A stretch of 64,000 nucleotides of DNA from Metarhizobium sp964253915 (GTDB lineage: Bacteria; Pseudomonadota; Alphaproteobacteria; Rhizobiales; Rhizobiaceae), in contig NZ_CAXUSG020000005.1 of assembly GCF_964253915.1 (NCBI RefSeq), forward strand, positions 62,001 through 126,000, in the 5' to 3' direction. The translations under genes and the position numbers were made by a program. The stretch's first letter is position 1, and each line of letters opens with the position of its first letter. Below are positions 42,647 to 52,971 of the stretch, one piece after another. The notes below the pieces were generated by a model, which saw nothing but the letters and a program-made list of their open reading frames with translations, did no database searches and was not told where the DNA came from.

Positions 42647-43153
42647 ACCATTTTCCTTTTATGGCGAATCGAAGAGGCGAATCGAGAATCCCGCGTCTGG
42701 CCGCAGGGGGCGAGGTGATTGAGAAATATTTAAACGCAAATGCAGCATATGCATAAAACATATTGCGCGGCGTTGGCGTTTTGTCGACGGTGGTGCGGAG
42801 AAGCCTTGTGGAACAGGGCTTCCGGAGGTCCAAAAGCGAGATTGTTCGCGAATGGCCTTGACGAGACGGGGTTAAAACAGTAGTACGCCGCACATCGAAA
42901 CCCATGTGAGGCATGGCTTTTCGGGGCGACGCGTCCTGAAGTATACCTCAAACAAGGTTTCATACGCACGTTGAATACAAATGCTGCACGCAAGACGCAC
43001 CACGAAGTGCGTCCTCTGCCCTTATTGTGGTTCATCCGTTGACGGCGGATCGGGCCACGTTTTGCGCATGAGAGAAGCGTGTGGTCACCGCCGGAAACGG
43101 CTAGAGTGGAGCCCGGAAGGGTTCTAGAGATAAGTTTTGCAAGGGATGGTTAT
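42647..43153. other. Intergenic region before rpsL
   Basis: 507 bases containing the divergent start regions of the 42646 gene and rpsL. An AT-rich patch (about 42721-42765) and a perfect 7-bp hairpin (42994-43000 with 43007-43013) are the only structures seen. The str operon promoter probably lies here; no consensus match is convincing. Confidence 0.5.
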
Positions 43154-43525
43154 ATGCCTACCGTAAACCAGCTGATCCGCAAGCCGCGCCAGGCGAACGT
43201 AAAGCGCAACAAGGTTCCTGCCCTTCAGGAAAATCCGCAGAAGCGCGGCGTTTGCACCCGCGTCTACACGACGACCCCGAAGAAGCCGAACTCGGCACTT
43301 CGTAAGGTTGCAAAGATCCGCCTGACCAACGGCTTTGAAGTCATCGGTTATATTCCGGGCGAAGGTCACAACCTTCAGGAACACTCCGTGGTCATGATCC
43401 GCGGCGGCCGCGTCAAGGACTTGCCGGGCGTTCGCTACCACATCATCCGCGGCGTTCTCGACACCCAGGGCGTCAAGAACCGCAAGCAGCGCCGTTCGAA
43501 GTACGGTGCGAAGCGTCCGAAGTAA
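43154..43525 (+). CDS. rpsL: 30S ribosomal protein S12
   Basis: 123 residues. Decoding-centre motifs are intact, including TTPKKPNSALRKVAKIRLTN with the Lys that is mutated in streptomycin resistance, and PGEGHNLQEHSVV. It begins the str cluster. ATG 43154 is the family start. Confidence 0.98.
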   Translation: MPTVNQLIRKPRQANVKRNKVPALQENPQKRGVCTRVYTTTPKKPNSALRKVAKIRLTNGFEVIGYIPGEGHNLQEHSVVMIRGGRVKDLPGVRYHIIRGVLDTQGVKNRKQRRSKYGAKRPK

Positions 43526-43603
43526 TCTTCGGTTTTTTTGAATTCGGCGCCGCGCGAGGTACTCCGCGTGGTAAGGCGCCTTAACTATTGAGAGACAAGT
43601 CGT

Positions 43604-44074
43604 ATGTCCCGTCGTCACAGTGCAGAAAAGCGCGAAATCAATCCGGACCCGAAGTTCGGTGATCTCGTTGTTACCAAGTTCATGAACGCCATCATGCTTC
43701 ACGGCAAGAAGTCGGTTGCTGAAAGCATCGTTTACGGTGCCTTCGATGCGGTTCAGTCCAAGACCAAGCAGGAACCCCTCGGCATCTTCCACAGCGCGCT
43801 CGACAATATTGCGCCGCACGTTGAAGTCCGTTCGCGCCGCGTTGGTGGTGCGACCTACCAGGTTCCCGTCGATGTTCGTCCGGAGCGCCGTCAGGCTCTG
43901 GCCATCCGCTGGTTGATCACGGCTGCCCGCAAGCGCAACGAAACCACCATGGTCGATCGCCTGTCCGGCGAGCTCATGGATGCCGCCAACAACCGTGGCA
44001 GCGCCGTCAAGAAGCGCGAAGACACCCACAAGATGGCCGACGCGAACCGCGCATTCTCGCACTATCGCTGGTAA
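43604..44074 (+). CDS. rpsG: 30S ribosomal protein S7
   Basis: 156 residues. Nucleates the 30S head; motifs GKKSVAESIVYGAFD and RRVGGATYQVPVDVRPERR are intact. In E. coli S7 represses the str operon. fusA follows after 30 bases. Confidence 0.98.
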   Translation: MSRRHSAEKREINPDPKFGDLVVTKFMNAIMLHGKKSVAESIVYGAFDAVQSKTKQEPLGIFHSALDNIAPHVEVRSRRVGGATYQVPVDVRPERRQALAIRWLITAARKRNETTMVDRLSGELMDAANNRGSAVKKREDTHKMADANRAFSHYRW

Positions 44075-44104
44075 TCGACGGAAATTTTTGAAAGGCAGTC
44101 CACA

Positions 44105-46204
44105 ATGGCTCGCGAATACAAAATCGAAGACTACCGCAATTTCGGTATCATGGCGCACATCGACGCCGGCAAGACCACGACCACCGAACGTATCCTGTAC
44201 TACACCGGTAAGTCGCACAAGATCGGCGAAGTGCACGACGGCGCAGCCACGATGGACTGGATGGAGCAGGAGCAGGAGCGTGGCATCACGATCACCTCTG
44301 CTGCCACCACGACCTTCTGGAAGGGCCGTGACGGCAAGGCTCGTCGCTTCAACATCATCGACACCCCCGGCCACGTCGACTTCACCATCGAAGTCGAGCG
44401 TTCGCTGCGCGTGCTCGACGGCGCCATCGCTCTCCTCGACGCCAACGCCGGCGTCGAGCCGCAGACGGAAACCGTCTGGCGCCAGGCTGAAAAGTACAAC
44501 GTCCCGCGGATGATCTTCTGCAACAAGATGGACAAGACCGGTGCTGACTTCTACCGTTCGGTAGAGATGATCAAGACCCGTCTCGGCGCCACCGCAGTCG
44601 TCATGCAGCTCCCGATCGGTGCCGAAACCGAATTCAAGGGCGTTGTCGACCTGATCGAGATGAACGCTCTCGTCTGGCGCGACGAATCGCTCGGCGCACA
44701 GTGGGACGTCGTCGAAATTCCGGAAGACCTGAAGGCCAAGGCTGAAGAATACCGCGAAAAGCTGATCGAGACGGTTGTCGAGATCGACGAAGCCGCGACC
44801 GAAGCCTACCTGGAAGGCAACCTTCCCGACAACGATCAGATCCGTGCGCTCGTGCGTCGCGGTACGATCGAAGTGAAGTTCCACCCGATGTTCTGCGGCA
44901 CCGCCTTCAAGAACAAGGGCGTTCAGCCGCTGCTCGACGCCGTTGTCGACTACCTGCCGTCGCCGCTCGACATTCCGGCGATCAAGGGTATCGATGCGAA
45001 GACGGAAGCCGAAATCGAGCGTCACGCTGACGACGCCGAGCCGCTTTCCATGCTCGCGTTCAAGATCATGAACGACCCCTTCGTCGGTTCGCTGACCTTC
45101 GCTCGTATCTATTCCGGCAAGCTCGAAAAGGGCTCGTCTGTCATGAACACGGTCAAGGACAAGCGCGAGCGCGTCGGCCGCATGCTGCAGATGCACTCCA
45201 ACAGCCGCGAAGACATCGAAGAAGCCTTTGCAGGCGACATCGTTGCTCTGGCAGGCCTGAAGGAAACCACCACGGGTGACACGCTCTGCGATCCGCTGAA
45301 GCCGGTTATCCTTGAGCGCATGGAATTCCCCGAGCCGGTCATCCAGATCGCGATCGAGCCGAAGTCCAAGGGCGACCAGGAAAAGATGGGCCTCGCGCTC
45401 AACCGTCTGGCTGCCGAAGACCCGTCCTTCCGCGTCAAGACCGACCAGGAATCCGGCCAGACGATCATCGCTGGCATGGGCGAACTTCACCTCGACATCA
45501 TCGTCGACCGTATGCGTCGCGAATTCAAGGTCGAAGCCAACGTCGGTGCTCCGCAGGTTGCTTACCGTGAAACCATCACGAAGAAGCACGAAGAAGACTA
45601 CACCCATAAGAAGCAGTCGGGTGGTACCGGTCAGTTCGCCCGCGTCAAGCTGGTGTTCGAACCGAACCCGGATGGCGAAGATTTCGTCTTCGAATCCAAG
45701 ATCGTCGGCGGTGCTGTTCCGAAGGAATACATCCCGGGCGTTCAGAAGGGTATTGAAAGCGTTCTGAGCTCTGGTCCGCTCGCGGGCTTCCCGATGCTCG
45801 GCGTCAAGGCCACCCTGATCGACGGCGCATTCCACGACGTCGACTCGTCGGTCCTCGCCTTCGAAATCGCCTCGCGCGCCTGCTTCCGTGAAGCGGCCAA
45901 GAAGGCTGGTGCACAGCTTCTCGAGCCGATGATGAAGGTGGAAGTCGTGACCCCGGAAGATTACGTCGGTGACGTGATCGGTGACCTCAACTCCCGTCGT
46001 GGTCAGATCCAGGGTCAGGAATCGCGTGGCGTGGCCGTTGTCATCAACGCGCACGTTCCGCTCGCCAACATGTTCAAGTACGTGGATAACCTGCGCTCCA
46101 TGTCGCAGGGCCGTGCACAGTATTCGATGACCTTCGATCACTATTCGCCGGTCCCGTCGAACGTTGCCACGGAAATCCAGGCCAAGTATTCCGGCCAGAA
46201 GTAA
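44105..46204 (+). CDS. fusA: Elongation factor G
   Basis: 699 residues, GTPase that drives translocation. P-loop AHIDAGKT (17-24), RGITITSAATT, DTPGHVDFT and NKMDKTGADF are present, followed by domains II-V (GMGELHLDIIVDRM in domain III). A single classical copy is seen here. tufB follows after a 72-base gap with a small CCCCC/GGGGG hairpin (46239-46253). Confidence 0.98.
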   Translation: MAREYKIEDYRNFGIMAHIDAGKTTTTERILYYTGKSHKIGEVHDGAATMDWMEQEQERGITITSAATTTFWKGRDGKARRFNIIDTPGHVDFTIEVERSLRVLDGAIALLDANAGVEPQTETVWRQAEKYNVPRMIFCNKMDKTGADFYRSVEMIKTRLGATAVVMQLPIGAETEFKGVVDLIEMNALVWRDESLGAQWDVVEIPEDLKAKAEEYREKLIETVVEIDEAATEAYLEGNLPDNDQIRALVRRGTIEVKFHPMFCGTAFKNKGVQPLLDAVVDYLPSPLDIPAIKGIDAKTEAEIERHADDAEPLSMLAFKIMNDPFVGSLTFARIYSGKLEKGSSVMNTVKDKRERVGRMLQMHSNSREDIEEAFAGDIVALAGLKETTTGDTLCDPLKPVILERMEFPEPVIQIAIEPKSKGDQEKMGLALNRLAAEDPSFRVKTDQESGQTIIAGMGELHLDIIVDRMRREFKVEANVGAPQVAYRETITKKHEEDYTHKKQSGGTGQFARVKLVFEPNPDGEDFVFESKIVGGAVPKEYIPGVQKGIESVLSSGPLAGFPMLGVKATLIDGAFHDVDSSVLAFEIASRACFREAAKKAGAQLLEPMMKVEVVTPEDYVGDVIGDLNSRRGQIQGQESRGVAVVINAHVPLANMFKYVDNLRSMSQGRAQYSMTFDHYSPVPSNVATEIQAKYSGQK

Positions 46205-46276
46205 TCGGCCCTCGGGCTTCTGAAAGAAACAGAGATAACCCCCTTCACGGGGGACTAAGAAAACGGAGAGCCGAAA

Positions 46277-47452
<1,176 letters not shown>

Positions 47453-47463
47453 TTGACACACTT

Positions 47464-47492
47464 GCAAGCGCGGTCTTCAAGGCCGCGCTTGC
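47464..47492 (+). terminator. Hairpin after tufB
   Basis: GCAAGCGCGG (47464-47473) pairs perfectly with CCGCGCTTGC (47483-47492); the tail TTGAATAA is only weakly T-rich. It lies 11 bases after tufB. Confidence 0.65.
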
Positions 47493-47546
47493 TTGAATAA
47501 TTGCTGGTCGAAGCTTGGGTTTTGAAGACTTGAGCCTCTCGAATTA

Positions 47547-47572
47547 ACGAAAGCGAAAAAATTCGCTTTCGT
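47547..47572. other. Perfect inverted repeat upstream of the S10 operon
   Basis: ACGAAAGCGAA (47547-47557) and its exact complement (47562-47572) around AAAA. It lies between tufB and rpsJ; it could be a transcription-factor site or an RNA hairpin. Confidence 0.5.
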
Positions 47573-47585
47573 AGGCGTTCGGTCA

Positions 47586-47612
47586 TTGTATCGGACGTCA
47601 AATCCGTATATG
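47586..47612 (+). promoter_or_regulatory. Candidate S10 operon promoter
   Basis: TTGTAT (47586-47591) and TATATG (47607-47612), 15 bases apart, 130 bases before rpsJ. A weak match. Confidence 0.3.
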
Positions 47613-47743
47613 TGCGGGTCGAATTGCAGAAACGGACAGAGAGCGATTTGCTCTTTGTGTTCTTTGAAGCATCAGCACCCGGAAACGAACGACGAACGGC
47701 CCCACGGGGTGTTCGCTTAACAACGATAACAAGGATAACTCGA

Positions 47744-48052
47744 ATGAACGGCCAGAATATCCGTATCCGCCTCAAGGCGTTTGATCACCGGATTCTTGAT
47801 GCCTCCACGCGGGAAATCGTTTCGACGGCCAAGCGCACGGGCGCTTCGGTCCGTGGTCCGGTGCCGCTTCCTACGCGGATTGAAAAGTTCACTGTCAACC
47901 GCTCCCCCCACGTTGACAAGAAGAGCCGCGAACAGTTCGAGATGCGCACGCACAAGCGTCTCCTGGATATCGTTGATCCGACCCCGCAGACCGTCGATGC
48001 GCTGATGAAGCTCGACCTTGCTGCCGGCGTTGATGTCGAGATCAAGCTCTAA
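47744..48052 (+). CDS. rpsJ: 30S ribosomal protein S10
   Basis: 102 residues, starting [19 protein letters not shown]. It belongs to the 30S head and also binds NusB in antitermination. It is the first gene of the S10 operon; the 290-base gap before it contains a hairpin-forming leader. Confidence 0.98.
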
Positions 48053-48224
48053 GCAGAAATTCCGGCGAGAGCCGAAATAACAAGGAAGGTACGTGGCAGT
48101 TGCTGCCAACGACTTCTCGAAACGGGAAACCCGAAAGTCCGTGAGGACTCTAGCGGAATCCTTAAACAAGGAGGCGGGCAGGGATCTTTTCGATCCCGAC
48201 GCGACTCTCAAGAGGATTGAACCT

Positions 48225-48866
48225 ATGCGTTCAGGTGTGATTGCACAGAAAGTGGGAATGACCCGGGTCTATAACGACGCCGGCGAGCATATCCCGGTAA
48301 CGGTACTGCGCTTGGAAAACTGCCAGGTGGTTGCTCAGCGCACCGCCGACAAGAACGGCTACACGGCCGTGCAGCTTGGTGCAGGCCAGGCAAAAGTAAA
48401 GAATACGACGAAGGCCCTGCGTGGCCAGTTCGCCGCAGCGAGCGTTGAGCCCAAGGCCAAGATGGTCGAGTTCCGCGTTTCCGAAGACAATCTGATCGAC
48501 ATCGGCACCGAGCTGAAGGCAGATCATTTTGCCGCCGGCCAGCTGGTCGACGTGACCGGTACCACGATCGGTAAGGGTTTTGCGGGCGCCATCAAGCGTC
48601 ACAACTTCGGCGGTCTGCGTGCGACGCACGGTGTTTCCGTATCGCACCGCTCGCACGGTTCGACCGGTTCCAACCAGGATCCGGGTCGTGTCTGGAAGGG
48701 CAAGCGCATGGCTGGTCACATGGGCCAGACCCGCGTGACGACGCAGAACCTCGAGGTCGTTTCGACCGACGGCGAGCGTGGCCTGATTCTCGTCAAGGGC
48801 GCAGTACCGGGTTCCAAGGGTTCCTGGATCGTCGTTCGTGATGCCGTCAAAGCGGCCGCGAAGTAA
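48225..48866 (+). CDS. rplC: 50S ribosomal protein L3
   Basis: 213 residues from ATG 48225, which fits the family (MRSGVIAQKVGMTRVYNDAG) and has AGAGGATTG upstream. Core motif SHGSTGSNQDPGRVWKGKRM is intact. The frame continues upstream 44 codons to a GTG at 48093 that itself has an excellent AAGGAAGG site, see the findings. Confidence 0.97.
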   Translation: MRSGVIAQKVGMTRVYNDAGEHIPVTVLRLENCQVVAQRTADKNGYTAVQLGAGQAKVKNTTKALRGQFAAASVEPKAKMVEFRVSEDNLIDIGTELKADHFAAGQLVDVTGTTIGKGFAGAIKRHNFGGLRATHGVSVSHRSHGSTGSNQDPGRVWKGKRMAGHMGQTRVTTQNLEVVSTDGERGLILVKGAVPGSKGSWIVVRDAVKAAAK

Positions 48867-48878
48867 GGAGCCATACCG

Positions 48879-49499
48879 ATGGAATTGAACGTCAAAACAC
48901 TTGAGGGCAAAGACGCCGGTACGGTTTCCATTTCGGATGCCATCTTCGGTCTCGAACCCCGCGAAGATATCCTCGCTCGCATGATTCGCTGGCAGCTTGC
49001 CAAGAAGCAGCAGGGTACGCACCAGTCGCAGACTCGCGGCGAAGTTTCCCGCACCGGCGCCAAGATGTACAAGCAGAAGGGTACGGGCCGCGCCCGCCAT
49101 CACTCCGCTCGTGCTCCGCAGTTCCGCGGCGGTGCCAAGGCTCACGGCCCGGTTTCCCGCAGCCACGAACACGACCTTCCCAAGAAGGTTCGCGCTCTCG
49201 CCCTGCGTCACGCCCTGTCGGCCAAGCTGAAGTCCGAAGACGTCATCGTCCTCGACCAGCTGGTTGCTTCGGAAGCCAAGACCAAGGCTCTGTCCGGTGC
49301 TTTCGCATCGCTTGGCCTCACCAACGCCCTCTTTATCGGTGGCGCGGAGTTGGACAACAACTTCAAGCTCGCTGCCCGGAACATCCCGAACATCGATGTT
49401 CTGCCGATCCAGGGCATCAATGTTTACGATATCCTGCGTTGCGGCAAGCTCGTGCTTTCCAAGGCTGCAGTCGAAGCTCTGGAGGAGCGGTTCAAATGA
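48879..49499 (+). CDS. rplD: 50S ribosomal protein L4
   Basis: 206 residues with the extended loop (KMYKQKGTGRARHHSARAPQ, GGAKAHGP). Lines the exit tunnel; in E. coli it represses the S10 operon. Its stop overlaps the rplW start (ATGA). Confidence 0.98.
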   Translation: MELNVKTLEGKDAGTVSISDAIFGLEPREDILARMIRWQLAKKQQGTHQSQTRGEVSRTGAKMYKQKGTGRARHHSARAPQFRGGAKAHGPVSRSHEHDLPKKVRALALRHALSAKLKSEDVIVLDQLVASEAKTKALSGAFASLGLTNALFIGGAELDNNFKLAARNIPNIDVLPIQGINVYDILRCGKLVLSKAAVEALEERFK

Positions 49500-49789
49500 C
49501 GGATCTTCGCCACTATGATGTGATCGTCACCCCGTCGATCACCGAAAAGTCGACGCTGGTTTCCGATCATAACCAGGTTGTGTTCAACGTTGCCAAGACT
49601 GCGACGAAGCCTGAAATCAAGGCTGCCGTCGAAGCGCTCTTCGGCGTCAAGGTCAAGGCTGTCAACACGCTCGTCCGCAAGGGCAAGACCAAGCGTTTCC
49701 GCGGCATCCCTGGTCGGACCAAGGACGTCAAGAAGGCGATCGTCACGCTGGCCGAAGGTCAGTCGATTGACGTGTCCACCGGCCTCTGA
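49496..49789 (+). CDS. rplW: 50S ribosomal protein L23
   Basis: 97 residues, start at 49496 in a four-base overlap with rplD. Family motifs VTPSITEKSTL and the basic VRKGKTKRFRG loop. Forms the exit-tunnel docking site for SRP and trigger factor. Confidence 0.97.
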   Translation: MTDLRHYDVIVTPSITEKSTLVSDHNQVVFNVAKTATKPEIKAAVEALFGVKVKAVNTLVRKGKTKRFRGIPGRTKDVKKAIVTLAEGQSIDVSTGL

Positions 49790-49800
49790 GGGTTAAGAAA

Positions 49801-50637
49801 ATGGCATTGAAGACTTTTAATCCGACGACCCCGAGCCAGCGTCAGCTGGTTATCGTCGACCGGTCGGGCCTGTGGAAGGGCAAGCCGGTCAAGACGCTCA
49901 CCGAGGGTCTCTCCAAGAAGGGCGGCCGTAACAACCTCGGCCGCATCACCGTCCGTTTCCAGGGTGGTGGTCACAAGCGTACCTACCGTCTCGTTGACTT
50001 CAAGCGTCGCAAGTTCGACATCGAAGGCACCGTCGAGCGTCTGGAATACGACCCGAACCGTACCGCATTCATCGCGCTGGTGAACTATGCCGACGGCGAA
50101 CAGGCCTACATCATCGCTCCGCAGCGTCTCGCTGCCGGCGACAAGGTCATCGCTTCGGACAAGGCCGTCGACGTGAAGCCGGGCAACACCATGCCCCTGC
50201 AGTACATCCCGGTCGGCTCCATCGTTCACAACGTCGAGATGAAGCCGGGCAAGGGCGGTCAGATCGCTCGTTCGGCAGGCACCTACGCCCAGCTCGTCGG
50301 TCGTGACCAGGGCATGGCGATCCTTCGTCTCAACTCCGGCGAACAGCGCCTGGTGCACGGCTCCTGCCTTGCTTCCATCGGTGCCGTTTCGAACCCGGAC
50401 CACGGCAACATCAACGACGGCAAGGCCGGTCGCTCCGTATGGCGTGGCAAGCGTCCGCACGTTCGCGGCGTCGTCATGAACCCGGTCGACCATCCGCACG
50501 GCGGTGGTGAAGGCCGCACCTCCGGTGGCCGTCATCCGGTTACCCCGTGGGGCAAGCCGACCAAGGGCAAGCGGACTCGTTCGAACAAGTCGACCGACAA
50601 GTTCATCATGCGTTCGCGCCACCAGCGCAAGAAGTAA
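49801..50637 (+). CDS. rplB: 50S ribosomal protein L2
   Basis: 278 residues. The peptidyltransferase-centre loop MNPVDHPHGGGEGRTSGGRH (histidine and glycine cluster) is intact. 11 bases after rplW. Confidence 0.98.
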   Translation: MALKTFNPTTPSQRQLVIVDRSGLWKGKPVKTLTEGLSKKGGRNNLGRITVRFQGGGHKRTYRLVDFKRRKFDIEGTVERLEYDPNRTAFIALVNYADGEQAYIIAPQRLAAGDKVIASDKAVDVKPGNTMPLQYIPVGSIVHNVEMKPGKGGQIARSAGTYAQLVGRDQGMAILRLNSGEQRLVHGSCLASIGAVSNPDHGNINDGKAGRSVWRGKRPHVRGVVMNPVDHPHGGGEGRTSGGRHPVTPWGKPTKGKRTRSNKSTDKFIMRSRHQRKK

Positions 50638-50652
50638 GAGAGGTAGTCAGGA

Positions 50653-50931
50653 ATGGCTCGTTCAGTATGGAAAGGCCCGTTTGTTGACGGCTATCTTCTC
50701 AAGAAGGCTGAGAAGGTTCGTGAAGGCGGTCGCAGCGAAGTAATCAAGATCTGGAGCCGTCGCTCCACGATCCTGCCGCAGTTCGTCGGTCTCACCTTCG
50801 GCGTCTACAACGGCAGCAAGCACGTTCCGGTCAGTGTCAACGAAGACATGGTCGGTCACAAGTTTGGCGAATTCTCTCCGACCCGGACCTATTACGGTCA
50901 CGGTGCGGACAAGAAGGCGAAGAGGAAGTAA
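50653..50931 (+). CDS. rpsS: 30S ribosomal protein S19
   Basis: 92 residues; ARSVWKGPFVDGYLLKK, SRRSTILPQFVG and KFGEFSPTRTYYGHG match the family. 15 bases after rplB; rplV follows after 2 bases. Confidence 0.97.
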   Translation: MARSVWKGPFVDGYLLKKAEKVREGGRSEVIKIWSRRSTILPQFVGLTFGVYNGSKHVPVSVNEDMVGHKFGEFSPTRTYYGHGADKKAKRK

Positions 50932-50933
50932 TT

Positions 50934-51323
50934 ATGGGCAAGGCTAAAGCCGAACGCCGGCTGAAGGATAATGAAGCGCAGGCTGTTGCGCGCACGATCC
51001 GCGTCAGCCCCCAGAAGCTCAACCTGGTTGCCGCGCTGATCCGCGGCAAGAAGGTTGACCGTGCACTCGCAGAGCTGGAATTTTCGCGCAAGCGGATCGC
51101 CGGCACCGTCAAGAAGACTCTTGAATCGGCCATCGCGAATGCTGAAAACAACCACGATCTCGACGTTGACTCGCTGATCGTCGCGGAAGCCTATGTCGGC
51201 AAGTCCATCGTCATGAAGCGTTTCCACGCTCGTGGTCGTGGCCGCGCATCGCGCGTCGAAAAGCCGTTCGCGCATCTGACGATCGTCGTTCGCGAAGTCG
51301 AAGCAGCCGGGGAGGCCGCATAA
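50934..51323 (+). CDS. rplV: 50S ribosomal protein L22
   Basis: 129 residues; contains the tunnel-lining beta-hairpin RGRGRASRVEKP and the RVSPQKLNLVAALIRGKKV helix. Stop and rpsC start overlap by one base (TAATG). Confidence 0.97.
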   Translation: MGKAKAERRLKDNEAQAVARTIRVSPQKLNLVAALIRGKKVDRALAELEFSRKRIAGTVKKTLESAIANAENNHDLDVDSLIVAEAYVGKSIVMKRFHARGRGRASRVEKPFAHLTIVVREVEAAGEAA

Positions 51324-52060
51324 TGGGTCAGAAAATCAATCCGATCGGTTTCCGCCTCGGCATTAACCGTACCTGGGACAGCCGTTGGTTCGCCGACAAC
51401 GCCGAATACGGCCAGCTGTTGCACGAAGACCTGAAGATCCGCGCTTACCTGATGGAAGAGCTGAAGCAGGCCGGTATCGCCAAGGTGGTCATCGAGCGTC
51501 CGCACAAGAAGTGCCGCGTCACGATCCACTCGGCTCGTCCGGGCCTGATCATCGGCAAGAAGGGCGCCGACATCGAGAAGCTTCGCAAGAAGCTTTCCGA
51601 GATGACCAATTCGGAAACGCACCTCAACATCGTTGAAGTGCGCAAGCCGGAAATCGACTCGACGCTCGTCGCCCAGTCGATCGCCCAGCAGCTCGAGCGC
51701 CGCGTGGCTTTCCGCCGCGCCATGAAGCGCGCCGTTCAGTCGGCCATGCGTCTCGGTGCCGAAGGCATCAAGATCACCTGCGCCGGCCGTCTCGGCGGTG
51801 CGGAAATCGCTCGTACGGAATGGTACCGTGAAGGTCGCGTGCCGCTGCATACGCTGCGCGCCGACATCGACTACGGTACGGCCGAAGCTGAAACCGCTTT
51901 CGGTATCTGCGGCATCAAGGTCTGGATCTTCAAGGGCGAAATCCTTGAGCACGACCCGATGGCTTCCGAGCGCCGCGCGCTCGAAGGTGATGCGCAGGGT
52001 TCCGGTGGCAGAGATCGTGACCGGGATCGCGACCGCGATCGTCGTCGCGAAAACGCTTGA
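51323..52060 (+). CDS. rpsC: 30S ribosomal protein S3
   Basis: 245 residues. N-terminal KH domain with GKKGADIEKLRKKL, then the S3 C-terminal domain (GRLGGAEIARTEWYREGRV). The C-terminus ends in an unusual run of Arg-Asp dipeptides (GGRDRDRDRDRD). Forms the mRNA entry site with S4 and S5. Confidence 0.97.
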   Translation: MGQKINPIGFRLGINRTWDSRWFADNAEYGQLLHEDLKIRAYLMEELKQAGIAKVVIERPHKKCRVTIHSARPGLIIGKKGADIEKLRKKLSEMTNSETHLNIVEVRKPEIDSTLVAQSIAQQLERRVAFRRAMKRAVQSAMRLGAEGIKITCAGRLGGAEIARTEWYREGRVPLHTLRADIDYGTAEAETAFGICGIKVWIFKGEILEHDPMASERRALEGDAQGSGGRDRDRDRDRDRRRENA

Positions 52061-52097
52061 TTAGCGTTGGCGAAAGATAAGTTCGGAGAATAAGAAA

Positions 52098-52511
52098 ATG
52101 TTGCAGCCAAAGCGTACCAAGTACCGCAAGCAGTTCAAGGGCCGCATCAAGGGCGTTGCCAAGGGTGGCTCTGACCTGGCGTTCGGCGAATTCGGCCTCA
52201 AGGCGCAGGAACCGAACCGCGTCAATGCCCGCGAGATCGAAGCGGCTCGCCGCGCGATCACCCGCTACATGAAGCGCGCGGGCCGAGTCTGGATCCGCGT
52301 GTTCCCTGACGTTCCGGTCACGGCGAAGCCGACCGAAGTTCGTATGGGTAAGGGTAAGGGTTCCGTCGAATACTGGGCTTGCAAGGTCAAGCCTGGTCGT
52401 ATGATGTTTGAGATCGATGGCGTAAGCGAAGAAATCGCCCGTGAGGCACTTCGCCTGGGCTCTGCCAAGCTCTCGGTCAAGACGCGCTTCGTACAGCGCA
52501 TCGCAGAGTGA
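52098..52511 (+). CDS. rplP: 50S ribosomal protein L16
   Basis: 137 residues; MLQPKRTKYRKQFKGR and GKGKGSVEYWACKVKPGRMM are family hallmarks. It contacts tRNA in the A site. rpmC follows after 11 bases. Confidence 0.98.
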   Translation: MLQPKRTKYRKQFKGRIKGVAKGGSDLAFGEFGLKAQEPNRVNAREIEAARRAITRYMKRAGRVWIRVFPDVPVTAKPTEVRMGKGKGSVEYWACKVKPGRMMFEIDGVSEEIAREALRLGSAKLSVKTRFVQRIAE

Positions 52512-52522
52512 GGATTGAGACC

Positions 52523-52723
52523 ATGAAAGCATCCGACGTTCGGGCGTTTAGCGCCGATCAGCTCAAGGACGAGCTTGCCAAGCTGAAGAAAGAGCAGTTC
52601 AACCTGCGCTTCCAGCAGGCCACGGGCCAGCTCGAAAAGTCCTCTCGCATCAACGAAGTCCGCAAGGACATCGCGCGAATCAAAACCATTGCCCGCCAGA
52701 AGGCGGCAGAAGCCAAGGCCTAA
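52523..52723 (+). CDS. rpmC: 50S ribosomal protein L29
   Basis: 66 residues, start MKASDVRAFSADQL with the L29 KKEQFNLRFQQATGQL helix. The start at 52523 is preferred over an in-frame one 5 codons earlier. Confidence 0.96.
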   Translation: MKASDVRAFSADQLKDELAKLKKEQFNLRFQQATGQLEKSSRINEVRKDIARIKTIARQKAAEAKA

Positions 52724-52734
52724 GGAAGAACAAT

Positions 52735-52971
52735 ATGCCGAAACGCATTCTGCAGGGCGTCGTCGTCAGCGACAAGAACGACAAGACCGTCGTGGTCCGG
52801 GTCGAGCGCCGATTCGCTCACCCGCTGCTCCAGAAGACCGTCCGTCGCTCCAAGAAGTACAAGGCGCACGACGAAAACAACCAGTACAAGACCGGCGACA
52901 TCGTTTCCATCGAGGAATGCGCGCCGATCTCCAAGGACAAGCGCTGGACGGTCGTAGCCTCCCACGCTTAA
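52735..52971 (+). CDS. rpsQ: 30S ribosomal protein S17
   Basis: 78 residues; GVVVSDKNDKTVVVRVERRF and HDENNQYKTGDIVSIEEC match the family. It is the last gene before a hairpin-rich gap leading to rplN. Confidence 0.97.
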   Translation: MPKRILQGVVVSDKNDKTVVVRVERRFAHPLLQKTVRRSKKYKAHDENNQYKTGDIVSIEECAPISKDKRWTVVASHA

